From Pilaira anomala (Eukaryota > Mucoromycota > Mucoromycetes > Mucorales > Mucoraceae): 64,000 bases of DNA. The position numbers and the translations under genes were made by a program. The stretch lies in NCBI GenBank assembly GCA_025716855.1, contig JAIXMQ010000007.1:1-64000 (forward strand). Direction: 5' to 3'. Numbering within the stretch: the first letter of the stretch is position 1; every line of letters begins with the position of its first letter. Shown in pieces: positions 45,084-55,954 of the stretch. The notes under the pieces were generated by a model that had not been told where the DNA came from, searched no databases, and worked only from the letters and a program-made list of their open reading frames with translations.

Positions 45084-45426
45084 CTTCGATATCCGTATGG
45101 TTTTATGTGCCATTACACCCAGGATTAAACTGCATGCACGAACCGCTCGTAAACGAGGACGGAAGAGAAGGAGACAGGACTCACCAAGATAGAGCATTCT
45201 CGCTAGAAAATAGAATTCACAAAACTTGATCATTGCTTTTACAAACCCGTTGCATTGCTGACACTATCCCACAAAAGAACGACTCGGGCTACTAAAAGCT
45301 CGCTCATCAGAAGACTGACGTGTACCTCCCAGCTCCTCCTTCGATATCCGTATGGTTTTATGTGCCATTACGCCCAGAATTAAACTGCACGAACCGCTCG
45401 TAAACGAGGACGGAGAAGAAGGAGAT
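45084..45426 (+). repeat. About 90-bp direct duplication
   Basis: 45084-45175 and 45339-45426 share CTTCGATATCCGTATGGTTT ... GAACCGCTCGTAAACGAGGACGG with about four differences, including a 4-bp indel (GCATGCACG / GCACG). The GC content is above that of the surroundings. Confidence 0.9.
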
Positions 45427-45456
45427 ACACAGCTTCGTCAAAACTCACTTTAACGA

Positions 45457-45700
45457 CCGTTTTGTCCTTTTGCTTTCAAGTGCCAGCAGACTACAAATAG
45501 AAATATTTCTAAAATGAGTGCTAGAAAGTGTTGGAACCTGTTTGGAAACATAATATATATATATATATATAAACTTACCACCATTATAACTTCCGTTTTG
45601 TCCTTTTGCTTTCAAGTACCAGCAGACTACAAATAGCAATATTTCTAAAATGACTATTAGAAATTGTTAGAAACTATTTGGAAGCATAATAAATATATAT
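45457..45700 (+). repeat. About 135-bp tandem duplication
   Basis: 45457-45591 and 45592-about 45700 share CCGTTTTGTCCTTTTGCTTT ... CAGCAGACTACAAATA with about 10 differences. Confidence 0.88.
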
Positions 45701-46577
45701 AAAAAAATAACTTACCATCATAACAGCAACAACTAAAGCAACGCCAGTATTATTCAGAGCAGCATCTGTCATAGCAACACCTGTCATAGCAACACCTGTC
45801 ATAGCAACACCACCAGCCATAATAATAAATGGCAGTACTAAATAAGCAAACACCCGGTGATGACAGCAAAGAAATCGACACTATGGTATCATATTAACTG
45901 TATCACAAATAGAACAAGATACCCGACAAAAGAAACCCAGAAGTAACTGGTATTCAAATCTTTAAATCTTTATGCATCAATAGACTTAACCTCCCAGAAG
46001 TAAACTTCTAGGACTAGGAACTATCCCATGGCAAGTTAATTACAGTTGTAGAATAAAGAAATGTCGAGATCTATACTAATGCGCAAGTAGAGAACTAATG
46101 CATTACACTTCGAGAAGTGCTGATTGCGGCATGTCAAAACATTGTAAATGTTCCACGGTAAGAAAACCGCTACATTCGCATCGCAATCAAACAATAGAAC
46201 ACCATACTTTGCAAAAAAAAAAATATACAAATTGACGTAAAATAAGATCAAATAATAAAACAAAATAATATAAAAACTCAATTCATATTAATAGAAAATA
46301 AGATATATTTACTGGTAATAGTCTCGATACAAGCTTAGCTACCTTGTGTTGGGGTAAGAACGGCTATTACTGGCAGAAATACATTATTTATCTATTAATA
46401 TCAAATAGTAATATTATATAACCTGTAAGAAAAAATGAAAAGAATAATATTGTTGGAATAAATATTATCCCAACAACTGAGTCAACTCTATCCTGAAACT
46501 GGGAAAACATGATATCAATCTAAGAATAAAATTGATCAGGTCGTACGAGATAGAAAAATAGTTCTTGTCAATTTAAA

Positions 46578-46885
46578 AAATTTAAAAGTATGTGCATTTA
46601 CCAATGAAACCTGTAACAACGGAATCCAGACTAATAAGAACCATGTAAATAATTACAAGTTACTCTTTAGTTAGAAACTATATATGTTGTTATCCAATCG
46701 GGTAGATAGGATCCAAGATTAAATATGGTCAATTCGAAAGAGTAGAACGTACTTGTTCAAAAGCAAAAGAGTTGGGTATAGATTCATTTAAACCCATCAA
46801 AAAGATGGTCCTTATTCAAACACAACTCATCAAGATATTCAAGACATAAAAAGACGATTATTATTTTAGTTTAGAAGAGTTCTTT
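46578..46885 (+). repeat. Dispersed repeat A, copy 1
   Basis: About 300 bp matching 59224-59535 in the same orientation, with many identical blocks (TGGTCAATTCGAAAGAGTAGAACGT; GATGGTCCTTATTCAAACACAACTCATCA). Plus-strand reading of the second copy gives a coding-like segment (QFERVERLYSKAEEELGIDL), so the repeat may derive from a gene of an extinct element. Confidence 0.88.
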
Positions 46886-46934
46886 CAGTTTTATTTTACT
46901 TAATAAATCAACCCTAAGTCTTTTCTCATTAATT

Positions 46935-48005
46935 ACTGATTGTCCTCATAAAGGCCTAGTTAGTTATATTCATGACTTGGCCCCATACGTTCTGTTTGTC
47001 TAATTTAATTCTTCTGGGCCTTTTCAAAATATGGTTATTTATAATCATTGTATCAACTGTCATATGAGCCGGTACAAACAATGTTCTTAAAGGGAAGCAT
47101 ATATATCTAAACAATTTAAGTTTACATAATTCAAATAGCTTGGCGAGCTTGCAATAAGCAAACAGATGTTTTTTGGGATTTGCTTTAACATCCTAATAGA
47201 TAGAGTTCTTTTTGAATTTATATGAGCTAGGATATGACGATAAGAAATATTTTAAATAAACAAATACTTGATCATCTAAAAGATCTGTAGGTATTTTGTT
47301 AATGTATTTAGATAATATTGCAAGCTTAACATTCGTTATTGGGTCTATTCCTTTGGTCTTTAACTATCGCGGCCTTGATATCATCAATAGAATAATGTTT
47401 ATTTTCAAGCTCTGTTTTAAGTTGAGATAGGTGCTTGTTTTTTCTAAGCACTTTGTTTATAAACTTTCTTAACATATAATTATCAAATTGCTGCATAACG
47501 TTGTTGTCAATTTTATAGTTTCATAAGTGGCAATTTGCTGAGAATTTGGTACATGTGATGAACACTCTTTGTAAGTTTTCAATTGTTTTTCAATAATTCT
47601 TCTATAGACTACTTAACTGTTTCAATAGTCCAGAAGTGACAAAAAAAAAATATCTCCATATAGAAGCTCCGTGTAGCATATTCTTTAAGATTAAAGCCCT
47701 TGTTTGTGTTTATCTTATGAATAAAGATATACTTTATCAAAGAAAAGGTACGTGTAACAATAATATTTACATCATATACTACTAGCTTTTTGAGTATATC
47801 AGTGTATAATTAGCTTTCCCTTCTATGCCTTGAACAGATGCTTTTTACAACAGTAGTAATTTGAAATTCTTTATTTTAAAGAACTGCCAAATACAAAACT
47901 AAAGTCTATTCATGTTATACACTTACATTTTGGGTTTCTATCTTTACCACTTTCTTCCTCTTAGAGGCAAGACATTTCAGTTTATTGTAAAGTTTTTTCT
48001 GACCT
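46935..48005 (-). pseudogene. Decayed TnpB/Fanzor-like transposon protein
   Basis: On the minus strand a clear open segment (47192-46959) reads NPKKHLFAYCKLAKLFELC then LFRYICFPLRTLFVPAHMTV and IINNHILKRPRRIKLDKQNV before a stop at 46956. Upstream pieces in other frames read MQQFDNYMLRKFINKVLRKN and KTELENKHYSIDDIKAA (about 47510-47390). An exon-like piece KKLYNKLKCLASKRKKVVKI (about 48003-47935) lies near the end. These match, from memory, the N-terminal half of a multicopy Mucoromycota family whose later part has a RuvC-like IDPG motif and a zinc ribbon, i.e. a TnpB/Fanzor type. The nuclease part is not found here. Several stops and frame changes make it a relic. Confidence 0.5.
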
Positions 48006-48502
48006 CTTACAAAAAAAAATAGGCAGACAAAATAAAAATGAAAAAGAGGTTTTTATTTTTTAAACAAAGTAATGAAATATTTACTGCTTAATTGAATTCC
48101 TGAAATGACATTTGACATGGAAATAACACGCTTTTTACATTGAATAGATAAAACACCCGTTTCTCTTTTCCTTCTCTTCTTGACTATAAAGAACAAATGC
48201 TAAGTATATTTATACAATTGATCACATTACAGATAAAAAAAACTCAAAAAATAATTTATCTCGTTCTAATTGAATTCAAATAAAATCCCAAAAAGTGGGA
48301 AATTCAGTATGTAAAACAACTGTCAAAATTTATGCGACATTCTTGTACATAAGAAATCGAAATCGGACTTACAATAGCAAACAGTGACGTGTAGATAAGG
48401 GAAGTTGAACGAGAAAAAAAAAACTTAGCTTGAATATAACCCCCTGGTGTTTTTTTACTGGCTTTTCTTTTTCCTTTTTTTCTTCACACTTTTTTGTTAA
48501 TA
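48006..48502. other. Intergenic; promoter of ATP17
   Basis: No gene seen. AT-rich. Confidence 0.5.
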
Positions 48503-48995
48503 ATGAGCGCCATTTTCCGTCGTGCCTACACCACCAAGACTCTTATTCCTCCTAACGTAGCTGCTGCTACCAAGCTCTCTGGCTCTGCTAAGGATGCTCA
48601 AATCTCTCAATTGGTTAGCTTCTACAAGGTAAAAAAAAAAAAAAAAAAAAAAAAAAATATGTATTTAAAAAAGTATTATGTCAATTAAACATCTCGGATT
48701 ATGAATAAATAGAAATTGCCCAAGGGTACCGTTGAGGCTGCTAAGCCCGTTGGACCTTTCGCTCGTTATAAGGCCGCTTATATTGATGGTGAGAACGCCT
48801 CTGTTACTCCTTTGCTTCACCTTATCTTTGGTGTCTTTGCTATTGGTTATACTATTGATTACCAATTCCACTTGAGTAAGTTTTTAATATAATAGAGTTA
48901 TTGAGTATATAGGATTGGGATTTTGTTTATTAAACAAGTGTTTTTTTATTATTATTATTACTGTAGAGCACCACAAGAATGTCGAACATCATTAA
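48503..48995 (+). CDS. ATP17: ATP synthase subunit f, mitochondrial
   Basis: Three exons (48503-48628, 48713-48875, 48967-48995), 105 residues. Presequence-like SAIFRRAYTTKTLIPPNV, then VSFYKKLPKGTVEAAKPVGP, the RYKAAYIDGENAS motif, one membrane helix (LLHLIFGVFAIGYTIDY) and the C-terminal FHLKHHKNVEHH. Layout and length match yeast Atp17, a membrane-sector (Fo) subunit needed for complex stability. The first intron has a 27-A run. The final exon encodes only nine residues. Confidence 0.94.
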
Positions 48996-49183
48996 ATTAG
49001 AGGATATAGTTAAAGCAATGACTGAAGCAAAAAAATATTAAATAAACGAGTCCATCTTATCCCCAAGTATATAAATATTATGTCAATAAAAAAAAAAGAA
49101 GTACACTTTTGTTTTATTTTCATGGTTATCAATATTATTATGAGAGAAAGAAGAAAAAAAGGGCTTCTGTTTTTTTTTTTTTT

Positions 49184-50398
49184 TTAATCTAAAGGAAAGA
49201 CGATACTACCATAGTCAGAACTATCTACCATAATTTGTTTTGCTTTTGCAGTACAATCAGGAGGAATGGTTTTTGACTTGATGATCAAGTCTTGACGGAT
49301 TAAACGAAAACCAGCTTCAGGGACAAGTACTTGTTGAATGAATTCCAAAGGTAATTGAGGCGAGACTAAATGTTGATTTAAATAACCATTTTTCAAGTAC
49401 ATATCGGATAATGCGTTTGTCATGACGGCAAAGCCCTTGGGACCATAATAACCCGGTAAAGACCAATGAAATCTTGAAAAGATACTCAAAGTACTTCTTG
49501 CCTTTGTGACACCTTCCTTCTTGTAAGCCTCTTCAGCAATTTGACGATAATCACTCTTGATTTTGTTACTGATGATATCTTTTAATTCTTTATCAAAGTT
49601 TTTCATACGTTCCGGTATCGATTTAAAATCGATTTGGGTGGGATAGCCCTTTTTCAGACCGTCTGGTTTGATAACGAGTTCAGTATGATGTAGTTTACAA
49701 AAGGCTTCCTTTTCTTCTGGGGGAATAAAGCGAGGTCGGATCATATTGAATTCGTTTTCTGTGTCGAGTAATTCCATCTCTTTTTCTTTGTGTTGTTTGT
49801 CTTTGCGTTCGATTTCTTCTAATGCCTTTTTTATACTTTGTCGCATAGGAAATAGGGTTTCGGAACAGTATGGACAATGCACTTTGTCTTTATCGTAGTC
49901 CTGTTGCTTTTGATATGCATGTAATGAATTTAGGATAGATTGTTTTTCTTTTTCTTTTTCTTTGGTAGATTCTGATTCATTTACTTTGTTCAGACGTGGT
50001 TTCATTACTAATCGAGGTGGTTCACGGAAATCATTTGGATTATCTGAGCTTGATGATCCACGTTTTGGCATATATAATCCTTGTGAAGAAGAGGCGGCGG
50101 AAGAAGATATAGACTTTCTGAATGGATTTACTACTTTCTTTTGTTTAGGAGGTCTTACAAGAGTAGGTGTTTTAACAGGTTGTTTAAAGTCGTCATCGTC
50201 ATCGTCGTCTTCGTCTTCGTCTTCGTCTTCATCGTCATCTTTTTGAATCAAACGTCTACTAATAGGTCTGGAATGGGAAGAAAAGGCTTGTTGCTTATTA
50301 GGCTGACTAGGGGACATACAAGAGTTTAAAGCGCGTTTGTTTCTGTTGGCTTGCATTTCTCCTCTATCTTTTTGTCTTTCTAATAACTGGTAGTTCAT
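49184..50398 (-). CDS. RTC4-domain protein
   Basis: Intronless, 404 residues from ATG 50398; the frame stays open further upstream only across poly-A/T sequence. The N-terminal 200 residues are disordered with an Asp/Glu run (DEDEDEDEDDDDDDDF). A zinc-ligand-like HCPYCSETLFPM follows (about residue 220), and the C-terminal domain reads AFCKLHHTELVIKPDGLKKG, IDFKSIPERMKNFDKELKDI and VLVPEAGFRLIRQDL. This matches the fungal RTC4-like domain (restriction of telomere capping 4). In yeast its molecular role is poorly known, with links to telomere capping and DNA damage. Divergent from the gene at 50592 with about 190 bp between starts. Confidence 0.78.
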   Translation of the reverse strand: MNYQLLERQKDRGEMQANRNKRALNSCMSPSQPNKQQAFSSHSRPISRRLIQKDDDEDEDEDEDDDDDDDFKQPVKTPTLVRPPKQKKVVNPFRKSISSSAASSSQGLYMPKRGSSSSDNPNDFREPPRLVMKPRLNKVNESESTKEKEKEKQSILNSLHAYQKQQDYDKDKVHCPYCSETLFPMRQSIKKALEEIERKDKQHKEKEMELLDTENEFNMIRPRFIPPEEKEAFCKLHHTELVIKPDGLKKGYPTQIDFKSIPERMKNFDKELKDIISNKIKSDYRQIAEEAYKKEGVTKARSTLSIFSRFHWSLPGYYGPKGFAVMTNALSDMYLKNGYLNQHLVSPQLPLEFIQQVLVPEAGFRLIRQDLIIKSKTIPPDCTAKAKQIMVDSSDYGSIVFPLD

Positions 50399-50591
50399 TT
50401 TTTTTTTTAATAAAGTAGTATTGTATGTGAGAAGAAGAAGAAGAAGAAGAAGAAAAAAAAAAAAAAAAAAAAAAAAAGTAAAAAGTACATGAAGTGATAT
50501 AAATAAGCCACATGAGGGGTTACAAAAAGAACATTTTTGGTCTCCCTCAGCTTCTTCTTCTTCTTCTTCTTCTGTTCTTGAACTTATTATT
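50399..50591. promoter_or_regulatory. Shared divergent promoter with mirrored GAA/CTT tracts
   Basis: Holds (GAA)7 at about 50431-50451 running into a 27-nt A tract, and (CTT)7 at about 50552-50574. The two triplet tracts are complementary and about 100 bp apart, so they can pair as a hairpin or form triplex DNA. No TATA element was singled out. Confidence 0.55.
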
Positions 50592-51710
50592 ATGAAACCA
50601 GATACCATAGAAGATAGTATACCTATTTATCTTCAAAAGCCAGATACCAAAGATGAAGCTATATCGTATGATAAACCCAATACATATGACGAAGAAGAAG
50701 AAAAAGTAGTTGAAGAGAAACGGACTAGTTTACCTCAAGAAGTATTAGATGACTTGATTGTAAGAGCAGAGTTTATTGATGGTAAAAGAGCACCTATTCG
50801 AACAAATGATGATGAAGATGAAGATGAAGAAAAACAGAGTAGCTCAAAATTAACTAGTAATTTATTATCACATATACCTTCTTCTACTACTGGGTTAAAT
50901 TCTTCACCTACGCTACCTACTATTGGAAATTTAAGTCCAAGTGCATCTTCAGTGAGTAGTATGAGTAGTAATATCAGTACGGCAACAACTCGATTAGCGT
51001 TATTAAAGATATTAAAAAGTAAACCTATGGAAGAATTGATTGCATATGATTTACGTAAATATTCATTATCAAGACCTCATGAACAAGATATCTTTATAAA
51101 GGGAACAAAAAATCAAGTATATAAGAAAGTTCAACCTCATTCGTATTCTTGGGGATTTCAAAATATATTGTACAAGGTCACGAATGAAAAGATTAAAGTA
51201 GCCGAAGCAAGAAGAAGAGCATTTAAAAAGGAAATTACAGTTGAATGGGGAGATTTTCCTATAATCACAGCGGCAGAAGAAGAAACATTTGAAGATGATG
51301 AAGTGGATGATACACATAGTATTATTTCAGCCATGATAGATGGAACAAAATCCAATCAACTATATAACAAGACCAATTCACATTTATTATTTACGTATGA
51401 AACTGAATTTGAAGGATTTAAATTAAGATGGAAAAGAGCGAGTTTATTATCTCATGATATGGTTTGTGAAATCAGGTTAGAATTAAAAAAGTGTTGGCAA
51501 GTGATTGCTGAATTTGATAGTCATCGTATGGGTTATTTTGTTCATCTGGGTGAAATCATTATTGATAGAAATGCTTTAAAGTTAGTTGACCGTACTGATC
51601 ACTTTGAAGCTCATATCATCATTACTTGTTGTACCTTGATTGATTTAATGAGAGAAGTTGTAGAAAAAGCTGTTGGGTTAGGTAAAGGTGGTGTTGCTGG
51701 TAGTGATTAG
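50592..51710 (+). CDS. Unknown conserved-looking protein
   Basis: Intronless, 372 residues. Not recognised. The first 130 residues are acidic and Ser-rich (low complexity). After residue 135 it looks folded: LKSKPMEELIAYDLRKYSLS, then HSYSWGFQNILYKVT, and a C-terminal beta-rich block FEGFKLRWKRASLLSHDMVC ... IAEFDSHRMGYFVHLGEI ending in two helices (CCTLIDLMREVVEKAV). The pattern of repeated W/F/R strands followed by a hydrophobic helix suggests a beta-barrel such as the tubby/LURP-one fold, but I could not confirm this. It shares a short divergent promoter with the RTC4-domain gene. Confidence 0.7.
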   Translation: MKPDTIEDSIPIYLQKPDTKDEAISYDKPNTYDEEEEKVVEEKRTSLPQEVLDDLIVRAEFIDGKRAPIRTNDDEDEDEEKQSSSKLTSNLLSHIPSSTTGLNSSPTLPTIGNLSPSASSVSSMSSNISTATTRLALLKILKSKPMEELIAYDLRKYSLSRPHEQDIFIKGTKNQVYKKVQPHSYSWGFQNILYKVTNEKIKVAEARRRAFKKEITVEWGDFPIITAAEEETFEDDEVDDTHSIISAMIDGTKSNQLYNKTNSHLLFTYETEFEGFKLRWKRASLLSHDMVCEIRLELKKCWQVIAEFDSHRMGYFVHLGEIIIDRNALKLVDRTDHFEAHIIITCCTLIDLMREVVEKAVGLGKGGVAGSD

Positions 51711-51839
51711 AAAAATGAAAAAATAAAATAATATGTCACATGATTTACTGTTGTGTATATATATATATATATATATAAGTATAAATGTCGCTTTTTTATT
51801 TTTTATTCTTTTCTTTGTTCTTTTTTATATATATTTTTT

Positions 51840-52120
51840 ATGAGTGTAGGAATTTTGAAGAGATTAATCGGTTGGACAGGTTTATATTCATATACACCAC
51901 CACTTCATAAAAAAAGTGCTTTAAATAACAAAAAGAGACCAAAGCCAATAAATGTACCTTGGAATAGATGTCCTGATGCTTGGGCTCTTTTATTGACAAG
52001 TGATAAATCATATCGTTTTCTTAAACAAAGACCTTTTTCAGATAAAAGGAAAGGTTACTTAATAGGTAGTAGCAGTTGCTGTGATATTAGGTAATTACTT
52101 TTAGATTTTTAAATCTCGTA

Positions 52121-52168
<48 letters not shown>

Positions 52169-54064
52169 GAATATGTGATCCTCGTATACAACCTAGACAT
52201 TGTTTAATATATGCAGTAAGTAGAAAATAGTTTATATATCATCAAGTTTATTTTTTTTTAAAAAAAAACAGGATAATTATACAGAAATAAACAATGAATG
52301 TTCAATTCGCGTTTATTTAAAAGATCTCAGGTACGACAACAGCAGCCCCCTTCTTTTTTCATGCAAATCATTCATATTTTTTATAAACAGCGACCCTCAA
52401 TGTCCTACCTTAATATCAATTGAAAACCAAACAGTAGAAAAAAACGTAAAACAACCTATTCAACTCTTTACAAATAATTATATAGAGTTCTTTTGTAAAA
52501 ATAATGACATTATATTAAGTATGTTTATCGATTATATTAATTTATTTTATAGCTAAAAAAAAATATGTTTTTTTTTTTAGGTTTTATCATTATGCTTGCA
52601 CCAAATATGAAAGCCAAGGTAATATATAAAAAAATAAAAATACTCTTGAAATTTACTATTTTTCTATTAGAGCTTTGATGAGGAATTTATATTAGTTTCA
52701 CGTATAGGAAAAGGTAGCTATGCAGAAGTGATGAAAGCAACAAGAAGAGGCAAAAATAAAGAAGACTGTTGTGTTGCTGTCAAACAAATTCATAAAAAAA
52801 AATACCTATATTCTGCAAAAGCATTACAACGATTTGCTCAAGAAATTAATATTCTCATGTCATTGGAATATCATGTAAAGAACAGTTAAAAACACACGCA
52901 CATTTTAACTGTATATATGCTCATTCACATCATTTATATATAGCCTGGTATTCTTGGTATCATTAATGTGTATGACGAAAGAGAAAATATTTATATTGTG
53001 ATGGATTAGTAAGTAAAAAAAAGTTAATTTTATCTTGGTGTTAAAAAAAAATCTTTTTTTTTTTTTTTTTTACAGTATTGCTGATGGAGATTTGAGATCT
53101 CTTTTAAGAGATTATGGTTTATTAAATGAGCAAGACGTGAAAGTTATCTCTAAACAACTATTATCTAGTATCAAAGTAAGATCCCCCCCCCCTCTCTCTC
53201 TCTCTCTTTTTTTTTTTATGGTAAGACGCATTCTTAAAAATATCTAGTTTCTTCATGATGCAGGCATTGTACACCGAGATTTAAAACCAGAAAATAGTGA
53301 GTACCACCCATAGATATTTTAAATACACTCTAATAACTATTTTACATTATTAGTTATGGTAGCAAACAGAGCAAAATTTGAAGTTAAAATATGTGATTTT
53401 GGGTTAGCTACACTTCATAGAAAACTAGATCAATTAACTAGTGTTTGCGGTACAGAATTTTATGGTAATGTTTTTTTTTACATAATATTATATTTTCATC
53501 CTTTTTTTTATTAAATATAATATATATAGCCGCACCTGAAATTCTCAAATCTTTAGATACTCGAGAACCTACTACAATTTCGTATGGAAAGAAATGTGAT
53601 CTTTGGAGCCTTGGCAATATTTTATATGTCTGTTTTTCTGGATTATCGCCATTTTATAGTAAATTCTTTTTTTTTTTAATATATTCATAATCTAAAAGTT
53701 CTTTTATATACTAATATGGTGCTTATATATATAGGAGGAGACAATTTTAGTTCTTTGGAAAGAAAAAAGGTTCTGCTAGGTCAGTTTGAATTTGATCATC
53801 TTATTTGGTTAACAATATCAGAAGAAGGTAAAAAGTAAAAAAAATAAAAATCATATTTCCCTTTTAAATCACAAATTAATCACTTTATGCACTTTATTAG
53901 CAAAGCATTTAATTAAATCCTTACTCACAGTGGATGCAACCAAGCGTATTTCTGCTGAAAATGCACTTGTAAGTAATATTTACAAAAAGAAATCATAATT
54001 TGTATTCATAATCCATTTTAATTTATAGCTTCATCCGTGGTTCCAAGATAACCAAGTGTTGTAA
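51840..54064 (+). CDS. FHA-domain Ser/Thr protein kinase (Chk2/Dun1 type)
   Basis: Fourteen exons (51840-52090, 52170-52215, 52272-52330, 52391-52518, 52581-52618, 52671-52874, 52944-53008, 53076-53175, 53248-53296, 53354-53464, 53530-53658, 53735-53827, 53901-53968, 54029-54064), 458 residues, all in phase. FHA-like domain at about residues 40-170 (GYLIGSSSCCDIRICDPRIQ, PRHCLI, conserved Arg/Ser/His pattern partly altered). Kinase domain: glycine loop GKGSYAEV, VAVK lysine, HRDLKPEN catalytic loop, DFG, a GTxxYxAPE-like GTEFYAAPE and final DATKRISAENALLHPWF. All catalytic residues are present. FHA plus this kinase type points to the DNA-damage checkpoint effectors Cds1/Rad53/Chk2/Dun1. Introns are 50-100 nt with TA-rich ends. 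No second FHA or SQ/TQ cluster is visible. Confidence 0.86.
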
Positions 54065-54226
54065 TAATTATTAAAATAAACTATTCAAAAAGCTCTTTTC
54101 ATTATTACTGCACTTTAATCTAACACACTTTTTTTTATTTTACTTGTTATATGATGTAAATCATTTCTAACAAGTTCAAAACAAAATGCCCACTCCTTTA
54201 AGCTTTCAAAAAGCAAAAAAGAAATA

Positions 54227-54251
54227 TGCGGCTAAAGTGGATCGAACACCT

Positions 54252-54283
<32 letters not shown>

Positions 54284-54299
54284 GCTGAGCTATACCCGC
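54227..54299 (-). tRNA. tRNA-Phe (anticodon GAA)
   Basis: Minus-strand cloverleaf: acceptor GCGGGTA with TAGCCGC (one G-G mismatch at position 5-68), D-arm GCTC/GAGC, anticodon stem CAGAC/ATCTG with loop TGAAG-type giving GAA, variable AAGGT, T-arm AGGTG-TTCGATC-CACTT, discriminator A. Followed by a T6 terminator at 54216-54211. No intron. The mismatch is the only blemish. Confidence 0.93.
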
Positions 54300-55273
54300 T
54301 TCTATGAATAATGAACCATAAATAAATATAAATACAAAACAGTTAAAAAAATTCACGTGACATTCACGTGACATTCACGTTACTTTAATATGCAATATAA
54401 TGACTTTAACTTTAACAAGTAAATTAGAATAATAGGAGATAAAAGATTATTACTATTTATTTACTATAAGCTGAAGAGATATTTAAATTGTTTTTCTAAT
54501 GCTATTTTTTACAATTACGTAACAATTTCAAAATAATTTAAGTTTTTTGTTTTACTTCGACTAATACTCGTGATCACGTTTAGTTTGCTTTTCTTAAAAG
54601 TCCTACTAATCTTAGGAATCTTTGGTTTGAACATTCTTTTTAGTCTTGTAGTTTCCGTTAGATCATCTTGACGTTTGTCTTCAGTCTTCTTCTTTGATAA
54701 TAATGTTTTTGCTTGATGAACCGTGACAGAAATGTCATCCTGAAATTAACTTATAGCATAAATGTTAAAATTTTAGTGTTTCGATCCGAACTGTTCCGGT
54801 GTCCGATACGGTAAAAAGAATTCCGGTGGAAATATAAATCATGAAGGCCTTACGTAAGTGCAAGTTTACACCAAACATATGCAATACCCATAGACGTACA
54901 AAGAAGAATAAGAAAAATAACTATCATGCCACGCTAGGTTTATATGCTAACATATGAAGTTTATATAATATGCCAATATATGAATATCATTACGAATGAT
55001 TACGAATACTTATTACATATTACCATCATTATCATACCACATTTATATACAACATTTATTTATTACATAATCAACATATAGTCAAATCTCACACTGTTGG
55101 TAGTGCTTCTTTTTGCAGGTAATATTTTGAATAAAAGTATTATAATATAGTGAATGAATAACGCATATGACTTAATTAAATATTTGTTAGAAGACCTAGA
55201 CATCACTAGGTGAATTTCTAAGCATATAAATACTTATGTTTAGGTTGTAACATTTGCTCGAAACACATAACTG
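54300..55273. other. Intergenic with a possible lone 3' exon
   Basis: TTCACGTGACA occurs three times in tandem at about 54352-54380. On the minus strand 54739-54515 is an open, coding-like stretch of 75 codons after an AG acceptor (TTTCAG|GATGAC), reading DDISVTVHQAKTLLSKKKTE and then very basic (KMF/KPKIPK-type), but no upstream exon was found. Repeat-like AT sequence follows up to 55270. Confidence 0.4.
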
Positions 55274-55894
55274 TTAGCAAAATTTGTCAAAAGTCTTCTT
55301 TTTAACCTGCTTTACAAGCTCTTTATCCTTTTTGGATAAATATAAGAAGAAGAAAAAAAAGATGTTATATAATAAATAGGGTAAGAAAAAAAAAGAAAAA
55401 GAAATGCCTACTTGTTTTTTGTCACGTTTTCTGTAGAAAAGTGCGTGAGGCCAAATGACTTTATACTTGTTTCGTGTTGAAGAGTACTTTACAGCCCAAC
55501 ACATTCAACAATATCAGTAACGTCACATACTGCAAACTTCTTGTAATGATCTCCCTTTGAATTACTTGACACGACAGGGATCCCGTAATAATCTAATTCG
55601 TGGCGCTTCATGGTATCAATTAAAGCAAGAAAGCTGACTTAATTGTCTTTTTTGTGTTTCTAGTATTGTATAGTGCCAACAAACCAAGAGTTTTTAGTAC
55701 GACTAATATCATGTTAAAATCAGATTCCGTTTCCGTAAAAAAATATATATGTATATATATATATATATAATATATATATATATATACCTCCTTGCTGTAT
55801 TCACGTCAAATAGCACTATATTTTCAGCTCTTGTATCCAGGCCTTTTCTTCTACGGTCAAACACAGATGAAAATAACTTCAAAAGATGGGGCAT
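55274..55894 (-). pseudogene. Multi-exon pseudogene, family not recognised
   Basis: First exon-like piece starts at ATG 55894 (MPHLLKLFSSVFDRRRKGLD) and runs into a (TA)n intron. The next piece contains the in-frame stops TAG and TAA and then a clear coding segment (55611: MKRHELDYYGIPVVSSNSKG, FAVCDVTDIVECVG). A one-base frame change leads to KYSSTRNKYKVIWPHALFYR and, after a further intron, DKELVKQVKKKTFDKFC. Two stops and one frameshift show that it is dead. It looks like a low-copy mobile-element or family gene of Mucoromycota, which is an impression from memory. Confidence 0.6.
55670..55800. repeat. Dispersed repeat C, copy 1
   Basis: Matches 61005-61115 (AACAAACCAAGAGTTTTTAGTACGA / GACAAACCAAATTTTTTAGTATGA, and GATTCCGTTTCCGTAAA before a TA tract). 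Confidence 0.7.
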
Positions 55895-55954
55895 ATGGAA
55901 TAATAAACGTAGGTTAACTTAAGATATGATGACTATATCTGATAAGGTTGGTTA

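Larger units (their letters stand above)
44350..46570. other. Gene-free repeat-rich DNA
   Basis: No gene supported. Contains poly-A runs at about 44860-44910, two duplicated segments listed next and a (GTCATAGCAACACCT)n short tandem at about 45767-45810. Short frames at 45445-45639 and 46036-46281 are shadows of repeats. Confidence 0.5.
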
